This document shows positions 1 to 7,049 of a stretch of 16,023 nucleotides of DNA, in pieces. A model generated the notes under the pieces. It ran no database searches. It saw only the letters and a list, made by a program, of their open reading frames with translations, and was not told the DNA's origin. Source of the stretch: Oligosphaeraceae bacterium (GTDB lineage Bacteria; Verrucomicrobiota; Lentisphaeria; Oligosphaerales; Oligosphaeraceae); assembly GCA_012515455.1 (NCBI GenBank), contig JAAYYJ010000319.1, positions 1-16,023 on the forward strand, written 5' to 3'. Position 1 is the first letter of the stretch, and each line of letters begins with the position of its first letter. The position numbers and the translations under genes are program-made.

Positions 1-1
1 A

Positions 2-1417
2 CGCTTGCGCCTGCGGGTGGATTTTCACCTTTTGGAAGCAGAAGGCAAACGCGTGCTGATATTCGACATTCCCCCACGCCCGCTGGGCATGCCGATCCAG
101 AACCGGGGCATCGCCTGGTGGCGCGAAGGCGACAGTCTCGTGGAGATGCCAATGTCGGAGATGCGGGCGATCTTCGCCGAAGTCGGTCATGATTTCTCGG
201 CGGACGTATGCAAGGATGCCGAGCTGTCCGATTTGGATGACGTGGCCATAGAAGCATTCCGCCAGCAATGGCTGGGAAAGTCCAAATTACCGGGTCTCGC
301 CGCAAAGTCGCCAAAGCAGCTGCTTCTTGACTGCGAAGCAATCTCCGACCAGGGCGTCACCTATGCCGCTCTGGTCTTGTTTGGCCGGCGCGAGGCGCTT
401 GGCCGCTTGCTGGGGCAGGCCGAGGTGATCTTTGAATACCGGGCCAATGAAGCATCCGGCCCGGCGCAACAGCGGGAGGAATTCCGGCAGGGGTTCTTTG
501 CTTTCCACAATCGGCTCTGGGAGCTGATCAATCTGCGCAATACCAAACAATCCTACCAAGACGGTCTCTTTGTTTTCGACGTGCTTACCTTCGACGAGCG
601 CGTCGTACGCGAAGCAATACTGAATGCCGTTTGCCACCGCGACTATCAACTGGGCGGTTCCGTTTTCGTCCGCCAGTACCCGCAACGTCTCGTTGTGGAC
701 AGTCCCGGGGGATTTCCGCCGGACATTACCCTGGAGAACATCCTCGACCGGCAATCGCCGCGCAACCGGCGGATCGCCGACATCATGGCACGTTGCGGCC
801 TCGTAGAGCGATCAGGCCAGGGCATGAACCTGATGTTCGAATTAAGTATCAAACAGGCGAAAGCTCTGCCGGACTTTCGAGGCACGGATCGAATGCATGT
901 GACCCTGACCCTCGACGGACTGGTCCAAGATCCGAAACTTTTGACCATGATGGAGCGCATCGGGCAGGAGACTCTTCAGGGCTTCAGTACCGGAGATTTT
1001 CTGGTGGTCAACCACGTTCGCCACGATCAACCGATCCCGGACAATTTGCGCGATAGGATTCCGCACCTCCTTGACGTTGGCGTGATCGAACGGATCGCCC
1101 GCGGTCGTTTCATCCTGGGGCGGCGGTTCTATGCCGCCATGGGGAAAAAGGGCGTTTACACCAGAAAACGTGGCCTGGACCGTGAAACCAATAAGGAACT
1201 CCTGTTAAAGCATATACGCGACAACGCCACTGAGGGTAGCAGGATGGAGGAGTTTTATCAGGTGCTGCCGGGTCTTGTCCGAACCCAGATACAGCGACTC
1301 TTGCGAGATATGAAGATACAAGGACGTGTTCATTCTCACGGTGCGACAAGGGCGGCTCGCTGGTACCCTGGTACGGCGGATGGCGATTGCAGCAAACACG
1401 GTGGCGAGATGCAATAA
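2..1417 (+). CDS. AlbA_2/Schlafen-type putative DNA-binding protein with RecG-like C-terminal ATPase domain (5' end outside window)
   Basis: The reading frame is open at the left edge, so the true start and most of the N-terminal AlbA_2 (Schlafen-like) domain lie outside the window. The visible residues start at the end of that domain, with the typical EGKRVLIFDIPPRP strand. Counting from the TTG at base 5, residues 203-214 (EAILNAVCHRDY), 233-242 (SPGGFPPDIT) and 253-274 (RNRRIADIMARCGLVERSGQ) form the HATPase_c_4 domain seen in proteins often misnamed RecG helicases or transcriptional regulators. The last 80 or so residues resemble a winged helix. No helicase motor motifs are visible. Family members are linked to nucleic-acid binding, regulation and defence islands, but the biochemical role here is unknown. 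The gene precedes the DUF499 ATPase on the same strand. Its stop codon directly abuts a palindromic element, which could mean it regulates its neighbour. The family call is firm; the function is inferred. Confidence 0.88.
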   Translation, partial: RLRLRVDFHLLEAEGKRVLIFDIPPRPLGMPIQNRGIAWWREGDSLVEMPMSEMRAIFAEVGHDFSADVCKDAELSDLDDVAIEAFRQQWLGKSKLPGLAAKSPKQLLLDCEAISDQGVTYAALVLFGRREALGRLLGQAEVIFEYRANEASGPAQQREEFRQGFFAFHNRLWELINLRNTKQSYQDGLFVFDVLTFDERVVREAILNAVCHRDYQLGGSVFVRQYPQRLVVDSPGGFPPDITLENILDRQSPRNRRIADIMARCGLVERSGQGMNLMFELSIKQAKALPDFRGTDRMHVTLTLDGLVQDPKLLTMMERIGQETLQGFSTGDFLVVNHVRHDQPIPDNLRDRIPHLLDVGVIERIARGRFILGRRFYAAMGKKGVYTRKRGLDRETNKELLLKHIRDNATEGSRMEEFYQVLPGLVRTQIQRLLRDMKIQGRVHSHGATRAARWYPGTADGDCSKHGGEMQ

Positions 1418-1434
1418 TGCAGCAATATGCTGCA
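1418..1434. promoter_or_regulatory. Palindromic element, copy 1 (candidate operator)
   Basis: TGCAGCA and TGCTGCA are separated by ATA, a 7-base inverted repeat beginning right after the upstream stop codon. With one flanking A on each side it makes a 19-base sequence that recurs exactly 76 bases downstream. An isolated half-site TGCAGCA also occurs at 1388-1394. A run of seven T at 1439-1445 follows, so this copy could also act as a weak intrinsic terminator on the plus strand. The second copy has no T run, which favours a protein-binding site. The binding protein is unknown. Confidence 0.55.
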
Positions 1435-1493
1435 AATGTTTTTTTGTAACTTACTGTTGGTATGCAGGTTAAGATAAAGATTGGATGCAAATA

Positions 1494-1510
1494 TGCAGCA
1501 ATATGCTGCA
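1494..1510. promoter_or_regulatory. Palindromic element, copy 2 (candidate operator)
   Basis: Exact second copy of the 7-3-7 palindrome at 1418-1434, lying 45 bases upstream of the DUF499 start codon. The 76-base centre-to-centre distance is close to seven helical turns, which would put both copies on one face of the DNA. The AT-rich stretch between them (1439-1480) is the likeliest place for the promoter of the ATPase gene, but no convincing -35/-10 pair is visible. Nearby TGCA words at 1486-1489 and 1463-1466 may be accidental or degenerate half-sites. Confidence 0.55.
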
Positions 1511-1554
1511 ATGTCCGTTGCCAATGAGACGCAATTCGTACAGGGAGAAACATA

Positions 1555-4500
1555 ATGGCAAAGAACCCATGGAAGAGCTGGCACGAAGTGGTCACTTTGC
1601 GGGACGATCTGAAGTCCGGCGAGTTGCCGTTGCACATGTTTGCGGCGGACCTGTACGAAGTCATGATGCAGGGCGGCAAGCGCCCGATCTACGAGGACCC
1701 GATCAACTTCTTCGCACTCACCTTCCCGACCTATAACCTGCGCCAGTTGGTGCGCGACGTGGTGCTGCGGGTGGCGGGCAAGAACGACAAGGCGGTGCGC
1801 CAGCTCGAACTGACCTACGGCGGCGGCAAGACGCACACGCTGATCACCCTCCGGCATCTCGTTTTCGAGCCTGACAAACTGCCTGATCTGCCCGCCGTCC
1901 ATGAGTTCCGCGAGGCCATTGGCCAGCCCCCGCCAAAGGCGCGCGTGGCCGGGCTCTGCTTTGACAAGCTGGACGTCGAGACCGGCATGGAAGTCCGCGA
2001 TCCTCAGGGAAACACCAGGCGACTCATCCATCCGTGGAGCATTCTCGCCTGGCAGATTGCGGGCGAAGAGGGGCTGCGCGTACTGAACGCCGGAAAGTCG
2101 GCGGACGAGCGCGAATCCGCCCCGGCGGAGAACACCCTGACCGAGTTGCTCGAGTTGCCGGTCAAGGCGGGGCTGGGCGTCCTGATCCTGATCGACGAAG
2201 TCCTGATGTATGTCCGCGAGAAGGTCTCGGCCGACCGCAAGTGGCGCGACCGCATGGTCAATTTCTTCCAGTATCTGACCCAGGCCGCGACTAAGGTTGA
2301 CCGCTGCTGCATCGTGGCCTCGCTCCTGGCCAGCGACCCGGGGAAAGACGACAGCCTGGGTCGCCAGCTTAAGGGCGAGCTGTACGACATTTTCCAGCGC
2401 CAGCGGGAAGAGGCCGTGGAGCCGGTGGTGAAAGAAGACGTAGCGGAAGTGCTGCGCCGCCGGTTCTTCACGCCGAAGTCCATCAAGGACAAAGACGCCT
2501 TCCGCCCTCACGTTCAGGCGGCACTCAAGGGTGTCTTCGAGATCGACGAGCAGACGAAGAAGCAGGGAGGGAATGCCGAAGAGCGTTTCCTAAAGAGTTA
2601 TCCGTTCCACCCGGATCTGACCGAGGTGTTCTATGTCAAGTGGACGGGACTTGACCGTTTCCAGCGCACGCGCGGCGTGTTGCGCACCTTTGCCTTGGCC
2701 TTGCGCGAGGCGGAGCGCTGGGACACCAGCCCGTTGGTGGGTCCAGCCGTGTTCCTCGCCGACCCGAAGCGGGACGGGTTGTCCGAGGCGATGCGTGAAC
2801 TCGTGACCGTGGCCGACACCGAAGAGCACGAGGGCAGACGACAGGCGTGGACCGGCATCATCGAAGGCGAGACCGGCCGCGCTCGAGACATCCAGCGCGA
2901 ATCGGTTGGTCTTCGGTACCGGGAGATCGAACAGGCCGTGGTGGCGACGTTCCTGCATTCCCAGCCGATTGGCCAGAGCGCCCGGACCAGGGACCTGGTC
3001 GCGTTGATTGCACCCGGCCGTCCCGACCGCATCGAACTGGAAAAAGGGCTGCTGCGCTGGTCGCAGACCAGTTTCTGGCTTGATGACCGGTACGCCGAAG
3101 CCGAAGAGAACCAGGTGCCAGATACATGGCGATTGGGCAACCGACCGAACCTGACCCAGATGCACGCCGTGGCGGAGAGCCGCGTGTCCGATGAGATCGT
3201 GCGCGCTCGTCTGCTGGACGAGATCGGTAAGTGCAAGTCGCTGACGGCAGGGGCTTCCGCTGCCGGGGTGCGCGTTCATTTGCTGCCGACGCGCCCGCGC
3301 GACATCGAGGACGACGGCCAGTTCCACTACGGAGTCCTTGGTCCGAGCGCTGCCAGCGACTCGGGGAAACCGAGCACGGAAGCGAAACGCTACCTGGACG
3401 AGACGACCAGTGCGGAGAAGCCGCGCGTCTACCGCAATGCGGTTATCCTGCTCGCACCCTCGCGCGACGGCCTGGAAGTGGCCTCGGCCAGAGTGCGGGA
3501 CTACATGGCATGGGAAGAAGTGCGGGCCGATCTCAAGGATCAGGAGAAGGAAGGAAACGTCGACGTCGCCCGCCTGCAAACCCTCAGCATCAACATCGAC
3601 AAGGCGCGCGGCCGCATACCTGACGCAGTGAAGCAGGCGTACTGCACGGTCGTCACCGTATCCGACAAGAACGAGGTGCAGGCGTTCAAGATCAACGTCA
3701 GCGATGAACCGCACTTCACGATCATCAAGAACGACAACCGTTCCCGGATTCAGGATTCATCCGTCGCCGCCGAGGCCCTGCTCCCGGATGGTCCTTACAA
3801 CCTCTGGCGGGAAGGTGAGACCAGTCGGCGGGTGAAAGACCTCTCGGGCGCGTTCGCGCAGATGCCACACCTGCCGAAGATGTTGAAAGCGCAGGGGATC
3901 ACCGACACGCTGGTGGAGGGTTGCCAGTCCGGGGCGTTTGTCTTGAAACTCACCCGTCCCGACGGCTCGGCCCGCACTTGGTGGCACGCTCGTCCCGACG
4001 AAGCGGCAATGGCTGATCCGGCTCTTGAGCTTGTTCTGGCTGAAGCCGCCGAACTGGTGGAAATTCCCCCCGATCTCCTCGAGCCCGACCGCCTGGCCAG
4101 GCTCTGGTCCAGCGAAACGATCAAGGTTCAGAGCCTGGCCGACTACTTCCAGGGTGGGAACGTCATCCAGATTCAGCGCAATGGCTACATGGAGCCGTTG
4201 GCCATCCCGAAGGCCGACCCGACTGTTGTTAACGACGCCGTGACGAAGGCTGTGGCGGCAGGAAAACTCTGGCTCACCAATGGCCCCGCCAGTGTCCTTG
4301 GTGAACCCATTCCCACCGGAGTGTTGACGGTGCAGGCTGCCCTGCATCGTCCTCCCGCGATGATCGCGGCGGCAGAGATCTTGCCCGAGAACCTGCCCGA
4401 TGCCTGGACCAATGGTGAAACTACCGCCTTGGCGATAGCCACCGCGCTTTCGCAGAAATCGGGGCTGACGTTGCCCTGGAAGACGGTACGGGACGTTGTT

Positions 4501-4869
4501 GCCGCCTCCTTGAACGCCCGGTTCACGCAACTGGACCCGACCTCAGGGGCCTGGCCGTGCGACTACCCATCTGCCCAGAGCGTCAAGCTGAAGGTGGCGG
4601 CAACCGGGGGCAAAGCCGGGGGCTACAGCGGTGGTGAAGTCCGTGAAAGCAACGCCAAATGGGCGGAATCGGAACTGGAGCCATCCCAGATGCAGGACCT
4701 AGGAGATGTGATCCCACAGCTGCTCGCCATCAAGAGCAAGTCGGGATGCCCGATCAAGTTCAAGGTACGAATCGAGGTCGGAGACGCAGACAGTGCCCCC
4801 GGCGATGCAACCATCGCGGAGATCAACCAACTCCTCGGCGACCTGAAATCAGGCTTTACGGTGTCCTAG
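1555..4869 (+). CDS. DUF499-family AAA+ ATPase, candidate defence-island component
   Basis: This 1104-residue protein is probably full length for the DUF499 (COG1483) family, whose members are large soluble ATPases of about 1000 residues. A Walker A-like loop GGGKTHT lies at residues 89-95 and a Walker B ILIDEV at 211-216. The ATG start is preceded by AGGGAG at 1542-1547, seven bases upstream. No membrane segment or signal peptide is visible. DUF499 proteins are recurrent in bacterial and archaeal defence islands, typically beside a DUF1156 adenine methyltransferase and a helicase, and are thought to use ATP in nucleic-acid processing or restriction. Neither partner is in this window. The only linked gene is the AlbA_2/RecG-C-like gene upstream, 137 bases away, with palindromic elements in between. 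No gene follows on this strand before the oppositely oriented tRNAs. The family call is firm; a defence role is inference. Confidence 0.88.
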   Translation: MAKNPWKSWHEVVTLRDDLKSGELPLHMFAADLYEVMMQGGKRPIYEDPINFFALTFPTYNLRQLVRDVVLRVAGKNDKAVRQLELTYGGGKTHTLITLRHLVFEPDKLPDLPAVHEFREAIGQPPPKARVAGLCFDKLDVETGMEVRDPQGNTRRLIHPWSILAWQIAGEEGLRVLNAGKSADERESAPAENTLTELLELPVKAGLGVLILIDEVLMYVREKVSADRKWRDRMVNFFQYLTQAATKVDRCCIVASLLASDPGKDDSLGRQLKGELYDIFQRQREEAVEPVVKEDVAEVLRRRFFTPKSIKDKDAFRPHVQAALKGVFEIDEQTKKQGGNAEERFLKSYPFHPDLTEVFYVKWTGLDRFQRTRGVLRTFALALREAERWDTSPLVGPAVFLADPKRDGLSEAMRELVTVADTEEHEGRRQAWTGIIEGETGRARDIQRESVGLRYREIEQAVVATFLHSQPIGQSARTRDLVALIAPGRPDRIELEKGLLRWSQTSFWLDDRYAEAEENQVPDTWRLGNRPNLTQMHAVAESRVSDEIVRARLLDEIGKCKSLTAGASAAGVRVHLLPTRPRDIEDDGQFHYGVLGPSAASDSGKPSTEAKRYLDETTSAEKPRVYRNAVILLAPSRDGLEVASARVRDYMAWEEVRADLKDQEKEGNVDVARLQTLSINIDKARGRIPDAVKQAYCTVVTVSDKNEVQAFKINVSDEPHFTIIKNDNRSRIQDSSVAAEALLPDGPYNLWREGETSRRVKDLSGAFAQMPHLPKMLKAQGITDTLVEGCQSGAFVLKLTRPDGSARTWWHARPDEAAMADPALELVLAEAAELVEIPPDLLEPDRLARLWSSETIKVQSLADYFQGGNVIQIQRNGYMEPLAIPKADPTVVNDAVTKAVAAGKLWLTNGPASVLGEPIPTGVLTVQAALHRPPAMIAAAEILPENLPDAWTNGETTALAIATALSQKSGLTLPWKTVRDVVAASLNARFTQLDPTSGAWPCDYPSAQSVKLKVAATGGKAGGYSGGEVRESNAKWAESELEPSQMQDLGDVIPQLLAIKSKSGCPIKFKVRIEVGDADSAPGDATIAEINQLLGDLKSGFTVS

Positions 4870-4951
4870 GAATGCCACGCTCCTGACGGTGTGCCGCAGC
4901 GTAGGCATCAGTCTCTGCTGTCATAAGCTGCCTCGGTGTTCCGTTAACAAA

Positions 4952-4987
4952 CCCCAGAACCAGCGCGGTGACGTGCTGGTTTTGGGG
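4952..4987. terminator. Strong hairpin between the DUF499 gene and the tRNA genes
   Basis: A 13-base stem (4952-4964 with 4975-4987, one G-T pair) and a 10-base loop lie 82 bases after the ATPase stop codon. On the plus strand no T run follows. On the minus strand it is followed by TTTGTTAA, so it could act as a backup terminator for tRNA transcription or as a bidirectional barrier between the convergent units. Confidence 0.5.
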
Positions 4988-5017
4988 GGAATTTGCGGGA
5001 AGGGGGGGGGAAAGCAA

Positions 5018-5045
5018 AACGGCCTGCCGGGGAGGGCAGGCCGTT
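5018..5045 (-). terminator. Rho-independent terminator of the tRNA-Asn transcription unit
   Basis: Perfect 11-base stem (5018-5028 with 5035-5045) with a 6-base loop. Read on the minus strand, the closing arm ends in GTT and runs into TTGCTTT, a U-rich tail. It lies 42 bases beyond the 3' end of the distal tRNA-Asn. A smaller 6-base GC hairpin at 5059-5078 lies between the tRNA and this terminator. Confidence 0.7.
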
Positions 5046-5087
5046 ATCGTTGCACGCAGGCCCCAGAATGATGGGGCCGCAAGAGAC

Positions 5088-5162
5088 TGGCTCCGGCAGC
5101 TGGATTCGAACCAGCGACCAAGTGGTTAACAGCCACCTACTCTACCGCTGAGCTATGCCGGA
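5088..5162 (-). tRNA. tRNA-Asn(GTT), distal copy
   Basis: The minus strand folds into a complete cloverleaf: 7-base acceptor stem TCCGGCA/TGCCGGA, D arm with GCTC/GAGT, anticodon stem GGTGG/CCACT, anticodon GTT (plus-strand bases 5128-5130), T stem GCTGG/CCAGC with the TTCGAAT loop, discriminator G and an encoded CCA (5088-5090). Without CCA the gene is 5091-5162, 72 bases. It is identical to the copy at 5197-5271. Its 3' end faces the DUF499 module, the usual side for site-specific integration at tRNA genes. Confidence 0.96.
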
Positions 5163-5196
5163 ACAAAAATAAGATAATAGCGATGGGAACCAAGAC

Positions 5197-5271
5197 TGGC
5201 TCCGGCAGCTGGATTCGAACCAGCGACCAAGTGGTTAACAGCCACCTACTCTACCGCTGAGCTATGCCGGA
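5197..5271 (-). tRNA. tRNA-Asn(GTT), proximal copy
   Basis: Same cloverleaf and same sequence as the tRNA at 5088-5162, anticodon GTT at plus-strand 5237-5239, CCA encoded at 5197-5199. The two copies are 34 bases apart and surely cotranscribed from the promoter at 5308-5335. Identity extends slightly beyond the tRNA, giving an exact 82-base direct repeat (5084-5165 and 5193-5274, offset 109), which points to recent tandem duplication or gene conversion. Confidence 0.96.
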
Positions 5272-5307
5272 ACAGACCTGAAGGTACTAAAAAGCAGGAC
5301 GATCTTT

Positions 5308-5335
5308 AATTTAGTCCGGAATGGCGGATTTGCAA
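5308..5335 (-). promoter_or_regulatory. Probable sigma-70 promoter for the tRNA-Asn pair
   Basis: On the minus strand TTGCAA (5330-5335) is separated by 16 bases from TAAATT (5308-5313). Transcription would start near 5300, giving a leader of about 30 bases before the first tRNA. The sequence just downstream is AT-rich. The match is moderate and the placement relative to the tRNA is right. Confidence 0.5.
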
Positions 5336-5395
5336 GCCCGAGGCGTGCTTTTGCCGGATTTTTTCCGTTCCGGGTGACGGTGTGGTTGGGTGGTA

Positions 5396-6628
5396 CTATT
5401 GCGGCTTCAGAGCGGCCTCGAACTGGGCCAGGATCTGCCTGAGACTTCCTCGGGGCAGTGTGGCATGGTAGAGCTCTGCCGGCATATCGGGAGGGAATAC
5501 ATCCCAGAGCTGCAGGTCTGAGGGAGGGTTTTTGCCAGTGAGGCGTCGGGCCAGGTCATCGATGGTGAGTGCGTCTGTGGGCCAGTCTGCGATACAGGGC
5601 TGGGCGGGATCCAGCAGTTCTTCGTCTGCGGTTTTGGCCGGGTTGTTGTTGCCGGTCAGATTGAGCTGTTGCCGGAAGAAGTCACCCAGCAGTTGGCGGC
5701 GTTTCAGATCCCATCCGTGCTCACCTGGCACGGTGGCGAACTGGAAGTTCCGGTTAGCTCCGAGTTGGTCATAGACTGCCTGGAGGCGTGCGGCGGTGCG
5801 ATAGAAGAGGTCGGCGGGGAACAGCTGGTCTCCCAGCCCTTGGAAGATCAGCAGTGGTCGGGGGGCAAAGCAGCCCAGGAGCTGCCACATATCCAGTTCA
5901 CCGACTATGTGTGGGGTTAGATTGCAGTGGCAACGCTGTTTTTCTTTACGCGCGACGAAATCGAAGGAGCAGGGTTGTCCCGAACTGGAGAGAACTGCGA
6001 TGTCCGGGCTGAGTGCGGCCAGGAACAGAGTCAGTGCGCCTCCGCCGGAGTTCCCGGCTGCAGCAATGCGGGCAGGGTCGAAGCGCGGGTCATTTTGGGC
6101 CCACTGCACCCAGGCTAGGGTCTCGGTCACAATGAGTCCCTGCACGCTGGTTCCGCAGGCGAAGGGCACCACGGCTGTGTGGTGTCCCATCGGGAGGCGT
6201 TCGCCCTGACCGATGTTATCGAGCACCAGCACTGCAGTGCCCAGGCGGACCAAGTGCCTGGCCATGCGCTGATATTCCGGGTAGAATTTGGCTCCGGCGC
6301 CGTGTCCACAGCATAAAATCACGATTGGTACTGGCATTGTGCTTTCGCTGTGGGGCAGATAGAGGTGTGCGGCTCCATGCACCTGTGGCCAGGATGTGAA
6401 GCGGAGATGCTCGACTGCAAAGCCGGGGTGGCGGGTCTGCCGGACACAGCTGCAGTTTATTTCCGGCATCCATTCCTGCCGGCAACCCAAGCAGGCGCGG
6501 AGAGTCTGCTGGATATCCCAGCAGCCGTCGCTGGTCCAGGGGTGTCGTGAGGGTTGTTTTGCCAATGCGGTGGCAAAGCGTTTTTCGTATCGGCTCAGAC
6601 ATTCGAGAAGTTCGGTCTGTTGATGCAT
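5396..6628 (-). CDS. Alpha/beta hydrolase, acetyl-xylan-esterase/dienelactone-hydrolase-like
   Basis: The 410-residue protein has an alpha/beta-hydrolase core. An HG-type oxyanion loop (CGHGAGAKF) is at about residues 107-115, the nucleophile elbow GNSGGG places the serine at 194, the acid aspartate is in GLGDQLFP at 267 and the histidine in GEHGW at 304. Spacing and order of the triad are those of large esterases and S9-like hydrolases, a group that includes deacetylases of plant polysaccharides. The natural substrate cannot be read from sequence. No signal peptide is evident, so it is probably cytoplasmic. The N-terminal 60 residues are rich in cysteine (C37, C46, C49, C59, C61). The ATG start has AAGG about 10 bases upstream and a strong promoter about 80 bases further. 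It is a single-gene unit, divergent from the NifA-like regulator. Confidence 0.88.
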   Translation of the reverse strand: MHQQTELLECLSRYEKRFATALAKQPSRHPWTSDGCWDIQQTLRACLGCRQEWMPEINCSCVRQTRHPGFAVEHLRFTSWPQVHGAAHLYLPHSESTMPVPIVILCCGHGAGAKFYPEYQRMARHLVRLGTAVLVLDNIGQGERLPMGHHTAVVPFACGTSVQGLIVTETLAWVQWAQNDPRFDPARIAAAGNSGGGALTLFLAALSPDIAVLSSSGQPCSFDFVARKEKQRCHCNLTPHIVGELDMWQLLGCFAPRPLLIFQGLGDQLFPADLFYRTAARLQAVYDQLGANRNFQFATVPGEHGWDLKRRQLLGDFFRQQLNLTGNNNPAKTADEELLDPAQPCIADWPTDALTIDDLARRLTGKNPPSDLQLWDVFPPDMPAELYHATLPRGSLRQILAQFEAALKPQ

Positions 6629-7048
6629 TGTTTATGCCTTGCAGATTTATGGTGCTGATTTTTTGGGGGGGCGCCGAGGACATATTGAGGCGGTGCTATT
6701 GGGACATAATGTATCAGGTTCCGTGGCTGCTGTCAAGATCGCCAAGGAAAGAATAGGAGGATGATTGAATCGGCCAGGCGCCCAAGATACCAAAGGGAGA
6801 GGGCAGAGGGTGGTTTGTCAGGCAAAGCAGTATTATTTTGCGGGCGTGGCAAGCTCAGCTGTTGGCGAGGGTCTGAGTCATATAGCAAAGCTGTGGGTCG
6901 GATGGCAGCTGAGCAAGAGTCATCCCAGAGTCCCAGATTTTGCCCATCAACCATATTTTGGTTGTGATTTTCCTCGGGAGGGGGTGAAAATCTGGCAAAA
7001 AAAAACGCAGCGGTTACATTATATTCTTTACCAGGCTGGGAGATATTG
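6629..7048. other. Divergent intergenic region between hydrolase and NifA-like gene
   Basis: This 420-base stretch has lower GC than its surroundings. It contains the hydrolase promoter (6708-6736), an unusually good plus-strand Shine-Dalgarno AGGAGG at 6755-6760, a hairpin with 7-base arms GATTTTC/GAAAATC (6966-6972 with 6986-6992) and a run of nine A at 6997-7005. A TGGCA followed by CGCA around 6993-7009 recalls a sigma-54 -24/-12 site, but the spacing is one base too long. No convincing promoter for the regulator was found. Confidence 0.5.
6708..6736 (-). promoter_or_regulatory. Strong sigma-70 promoter for the hydrolase gene
   Basis: On the minus strand a consensus TTGACA (6731-6736) lies 17 bases from TACATT (6708-6713), which is preceded by TGA, an extended -10 form (TG-N-TACATT). 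Transcription would start near 6700, leaving a leader of about 70 bases. It is the best promoter match in the left half of the window. Confidence 0.65.
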
Positions 7049-7049
7049 A
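6765..7049 (+). CDS. Possible small leader protein coupled to the NifA-like gene
   Basis: A 94-codon frame starts at TTG 6765, four bases after a perfect AGGAGG, and ends in a TGA whose final A is the first base of the regulator's ATG (TGATG, 1-base overlap). That architecture is typical of translational coupling. An alternative frame from the ATG at 6761 (68 codons) touches the Shine-Dalgarno directly and is less likely. The product (starting MNRPGAQDTK, ending YQAGRY) has no recognisable motif, membrane segment or clear coding bias, so it may be a chance frame. No function is assigned. Confidence 0.25.
   Translation: MNRPGAQDTKGRGQRVVCQAKQYYFAGVASSAVGEGLSHIAKLWVGWQLSKSHPRVPDFAHQPYFGCDFPREGVKIWQKKTQRLHYILYQAGRY

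Noticed and set aside
2590..3714. 374-codon minus-strand open frame inside the DUF499 gene
   Set aside because: Antisense shadow; the plus-strand frame is continuous through it and contains the family's conserved sequence.
6993..7009. Sigma-54 -24/-12 promoter before the NifA-like gene
   Set aside because: TGGCA and CGCA are present, but GG and GC are 11 bases apart instead of the required 10, and the A-tract between them makes a chance match likely.
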